DNA of 34,256 bases, taken from positions 1 to 34,256 of the forward strand of contig JAWODZ010000171.1 of assembly GCA_046483025.1 (NCBI GenBank), given 5' to 3'. The notes beneath the pieces were generated by a model. It was not told where the DNA came from and searched no databases. It saw only the letters and a list, made by a program, of their open reading frames with translations. Positions 31,971-34,256 of the stretch are shown piece by piece (the stretch's first letter is position 1; every line of letters starts with the position of its first letter). A program made the translations under genes and the position numbers. This DNA comes from CAYUAG01 sp046483025 (GTDB taxonomy: Bacteria; Zhuqueibacterota; QNDG01; CAYUAG01).

Positions 31971-33778
31971 TGAATACACTTCTATTTCCCATATTCGTAC
32001 CAATTATTGTTGGATTAATCATTTACTTTATTCCAAGTAAAGTAAAGGTTATCAAGCAACTGCTTACCTTATTAACTTCAGCATTTGTATTAGGGATATC
32101 AATCTGGTTTTTCATTAATACTCCTGATCAAATGATTATAAATAATACACTTATTCTACATCTTGATAGTTTAAGTAAGTTTATATTTCTTGCTATAGGG
32201 GTGTTTAGTTTCCTCATCTCCATTTATTCCTTGCAATTTATGCAGGGTAAACCAAATCTCAGTTTATATTATGGATCCATGCTCTGGACAGTGGGTGCAT
32301 CATGTGGAGTTGCTTTTTCTAATCATTTAATACTTCTTCTTGTTTTCTGGGGATTTTTGGGAATTACACTTTATTTTCTGGTATTGACAGGTAACAACAA
32401 ATCAGACTATGCAGCGAAAAAGAGCCTGGCAATAATCGGTGGATGTGATGCTTTAATGCTGTTGGGAATTGCGTTTATCTATTCCTTACAACCTGTTTTT
32501 GAGATAGATAAATTAAGTTTACCCTTTCAGAGTGCGTTATCGTACATAGCATTTTTTGCTCTTTTATCAGGAGTATTTTCAAAGGCTGGAGCTATGCCTT
32601 TTCATACCTGGCTGCCGGATGTTGCGGAAAGTGCTCCCATGTCTGTCACTGCCTTTATTCCTGCTGCTCTTGATAAACTGTTGGGGATTTATTTACTGGC
32701 AAGAATTTGTATTGATATATTTGTCATGACAAATGTTATGAATCTTATACTATTAATATTAGGCGCATTTACCATTATTGCAGCAGTTATGATGGCGTTG
32801 ATCCAGCATGATATGAGAAAACTGCTTGCTTATCACGCTATCTCACAGGTAGGGTATATGGTGATCGGGATCGGGACAGGTAATCCGGTTGGAATAGCAG
32901 GCGGATTATTTCATATGATTAATCATGCAATTTATAAAAGTGGGTTATTTCTTGCCGGAGGAGCTGTACAGCATCAGACAGGGACAACAGATTTAAATAA
33001 ATTAGGTGGACTGGGAAAACTGATGCCATTTACCTTTATTTCTTTTCTCATATGTTCTTTGGCCATATCCGGGATTCCGCCTATTAACGGTTTTGCTTCC
33101 AAGTGGATGATTTATCAGGGATTGATCAAACTCGGAACTGCTGGTGATAATTTATGGGTTATCTGGTTGATTGCAGCTATGTTTGGGAGTGCCCTCACAC
33201 TGGCAAGTTTTATGAAGCTTATTCATACCATATTCCTTGGAACTCCTTCTAAAGAAATCAGTGAAAAAATGCCTTCTGAAGCTAATTTTAGTTTAGTGTT
33301 CCCCCCCAGCTTTTTAGCATTAGTATGTATAATTTTTGGTATTTTCCCCTTGGCATTACCAATAAAATATTTAATTCAGCCAGTTATTCCTAATATTAGT
33401 TATATTGGTATATGGTCTTCCGGTCTTGCTACAATTTTAATATTGGTCGGCCTTGGTATTGGAGCCATAGTTTATTTTTATGGGAGAGTTTACAGTAATA
33501 TCCGGGAAGAAAACCATTTTATTGGTGGAGAGAGATTAGAAATTGAAGAACGGGTAACTGGTACTGGTTTTTATAATACCATTAAGGACTTCGGTATACT
33601 GAAAAGAATATACAGTCAAGCAGAGGCTAAAGTGTATGATATTTATGATCAATTGTTGCGATTATCAGAAAAGATTGCACAGACATTTCAAAAAGCACAC
33701 ACCGGGGTTTTGACTATGTATTTTTCCTGGGTTGTTATAGCATTAATAATACTATTAATTGTATTGGTGGGGAGGTAA
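31970..33778 (+). CDS. NuoL/HyfB-like antiporter-type subunit of the hydrogenase
   Basis: The 602-residue protein has the antiporter core (PFHTWLPDVAESAPMSVTA; MRKLLAYHAISQVGYM; FHMINHAIYKSGLFLAGG) and a ~100-residue C-terminal extension with an amphipathic lateral-helix-like segment (YSNIREENHFIGGERLEIEE through AEAKVYDIYDQLL) and a final membrane helix. In the helix 5 segment the usual Glu is Gly (G128, in FWGFLGITLYF), a form I associate with hydrogenase-linked members of the family. The region KLLGIYLLAR holds the helix 7 Lys, shifted by one. It would couple H2 chemistry to ion movement, or serve mainly as a structural subunit. It follows the large subunit with a TAATG overlap. Confidence 0.9.
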   Translation: MNTLLFPIFVPIIVGLIIYFIPSKVKVIKQLLTLLTSAFVLGISIWFFINTPDQMIINNTLILHLDSLSKFIFLAIGVFSFLISIYSLQFMQGKPNLSLYYGSMLWTVGASCGVAFSNHLILLLVFWGFLGITLYFLVLTGNNKSDYAAKKSLAIIGGCDALMLLGIAFIYSLQPVFEIDKLSLPFQSALSYIAFFALLSGVFSKAGAMPFHTWLPDVAESAPMSVTAFIPAALDKLLGIYLLARICIDIFVMTNVMNLILLILGAFTIIAAVMMALIQHDMRKLLAYHAISQVGYMVIGIGTGNPVGIAGGLFHMINHAIYKSGLFLAGGAVQHQTGTTDLNKLGGLGKLMPFTFISFLICSLAISGIPPINGFASKWMIYQGLIKLGTAGDNLWVIWLIAAMFGSALTLASFMKLIHTIFLGTPSKEISEKMPSEANFSLVFPPSFLALVCIIFGIFPLALPIKYLIQPVIPNISYIGIWSSGLATILILVGLGIGAIVYFYGRVYSNIREENHFIGGERLEIEERVTGTGFYNTIKDFGILKRIYSQAEAKVYDIYDQLLRLSEKIAQTFQKAHTGVLTMYFSWVVIALIILLIVLVGR

Positions 33779-33781
33779 ACT

Positions 33782-34147
33782 ATGGTAACCCTCATCATAT
33801 TAACAGTTTTAATGATTCTGGGAGCTATTGTAGCACTTGAAAGTAAAGATCTTCTTTCAGGTATAATATCTCTGGGAATCATAGGATTTGCATTAACTAT
33901 AAATTTTTTGATTCTGCATGCTCCTGATCTTGCAATTGTCCAGATTATTATTGAAACGTTGACTTTAATAATTTTGATTGCAGCGATTCTTAAAACTACA
34001 CGAGAGGAAACTGTAGAGAAATTTGCAGCTCAGAAGGTCCTGCTGTGGGTTGTGGGATTGTTTTTCATGTTAGTTTTCGTTTATTCATCTATACGAATAT
34101 TTAATCATCTGCCTGAGTTTGGAGAACAGTCTTTAAGGATGGCAAAA
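33782..34147 (+). CDS. MbhD/MbhE-like subunit, 3' end lost at a chimeric junction
   Basis: Residues ~1-75 are MbhD-like (SKDLLSGIISLGIIGFALTI; LHAPDLAIVQIIIETL) and residues ~80-120 begin an MbhE-like segment with a helix and LPEFGEQSLRMAK, similar to MnhA C-terminal sequence. In the paralogous operon this would be followed by a loop like TGASNIV. After about base 34147 the composition changes and the sequence no longer resembles MbhE, although the frame continues by chance to a TAG at 34250-34252. The true gene is therefore incomplete. It indicates that the hydrogenase operon carries its own Mrp-type arm beyond this window. Confidence 0.8.
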
Positions 34148-34256
34148 ATGACGACCATCGAGCCGGACTTGACGGCCTGGATTCGGGGGATACAGTCGTG
34201 CTCCTCGAAAATCGGACAGATGCAGTGTGTGGAGACGGCCGATTTGAGATAGGCGC
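34148..34256. other. foreign-looking GC-rich terminal segment (probable chimeric contig end)
   Basis: The last ~109 bases are about 58% G+C by my count, against roughly 35% in the preceding genes. The codon pattern differs too. On the minus strand, a frame entering at 34254 is open for ~36 codons across the segment with strongly GC-biased third positions and reads as plausible protein (including HCICPIFEEHDC). This looks like part of a gene from another, GC-richer genome joined to this contig during assembly; a real insertion junction is the alternative. Confidence 0.7.

Noticed and set aside
31386..32003. A long open frame of 205 codons on the minus strand
   Set aside because: It lies antisense to the [NiFe] large subunit and NuoL-like genes, has a low-complexity Phe/Tyr/Ser-rich composition and matches no family; the + strand genes have full motif sets.
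34148..34252. Continuation of the last MbhD/MbhE-like gene to the TAG at 34250-34252
   Set aside because: The composition and codon pattern change sharply and the residues no longer fit MbhE; treated as a chance frame across a junction.
1..34256. CRISPR arrays, tRNA or rRNA genes, insertion sequences
   Set aside because: No regularly spaced repeats, cloverleaf-like segments, transposase motifs or terminal inverted repeats were seen on reading both strands; I could not run a dedicated search.

Overview
The window is a low-GC, densely packed bacterial chromosome segment from a strict anaerobe. Bacterial origin is indicated by an Lgt-type prolipoprotein transferase, a Rex redox repressor, GroES, Shine-Dalgarno sites and two clear sigma70-type promoters. 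The gene content resembles what is described for Atribacterota (JS1/OP9), and partly Thermotogae: a [NiFe] hydrogenase / Na+-H+ antiporter supergene cluster, MBS/Mbx-type genes and Hdr-linked electron carriers. I treat that phylum as a guess from gene content. Nearly every credible gene is on the + strand. No tRNA, rRNA, CRISPR array or insertion sequence was seen.

Region A (1-3833) is a loose, partly decayed stretch. It holds an HDAC-fold amidohydrolase with Phe in place of the catalytic Tyr, a truncated DGC-type zinc-binding protein, a SAM methyltransferase, a probable frameshifted small gene, a thioredoxin-like/glutaredoxin fusion with a TTG start, a lone GroES and a DUF1684 protein.

Region B (3840-11203) is a cytoplasmic electron-transfer operon: a 2-oxoacid:ferredoxin oxidoreductase beta subunit and its ferredoxin (no alpha or gamma subunit nearby), HdrA fused to a cysteine-poor MvhD-like domain, HdrC, HdrB, then an FrdB/SdhB-like iron-sulfur protein and an FrdA/SdhA-like flavoprotein. 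The order suggests a soluble HdrABC-FrdAB complex linking low-potential carriers, a disulfide or quinone-like site, and fumarate/succinate.

Region C (11220-14793) holds lgt, an MFS transporter, a methyltransferase, a NifX-like protein and a half-length TauE/SafE protein.

Region D (14802-26298) is a Rex-controlled operon. A consensus promoter is followed at once by a nested, perfect inverted repeat that matches the Rex box, then rex, then an Mrp antiporter module (MnhE, F, G, MbhD-like, MbhE-MnhB fusion, MnhC, MnhD, second MnhD-like) and a complex I-like arm (NuoH, B, C, D). It ends with a NuoI-GltD fusion that could bring in NAD(P)H electrons. The NuoD-type subunit has lost the [NiFe] ligands, so this is an MBS/Mbx/complex I-like machine and not a hydrogenase.

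Region E (26498-34147) has its own promoter without a Rex box. It encodes sulfhydrogenase beta- and gamma-like subunits (FeS and FAD/NAD(P)H module), a HycB-like ferredoxin, NuoH, NuoB, NuoC, a true group 4 [NiFe] large subunit with both CxxC motifs, a NuoL-like subunit and the start of a second MbhD/MbhE-like subunit. D and E together look like an H2- and ion-gradient-coupled respiratory system of the kind called Hun in Atribacteria. The particular input modules (GltD fusion in D, HydB/HydG-like pair in E) are the most noteworthy part.

The last ~110 bases change abruptly to about 58% GC and break the final gene, which looks like a chimeric contig end.
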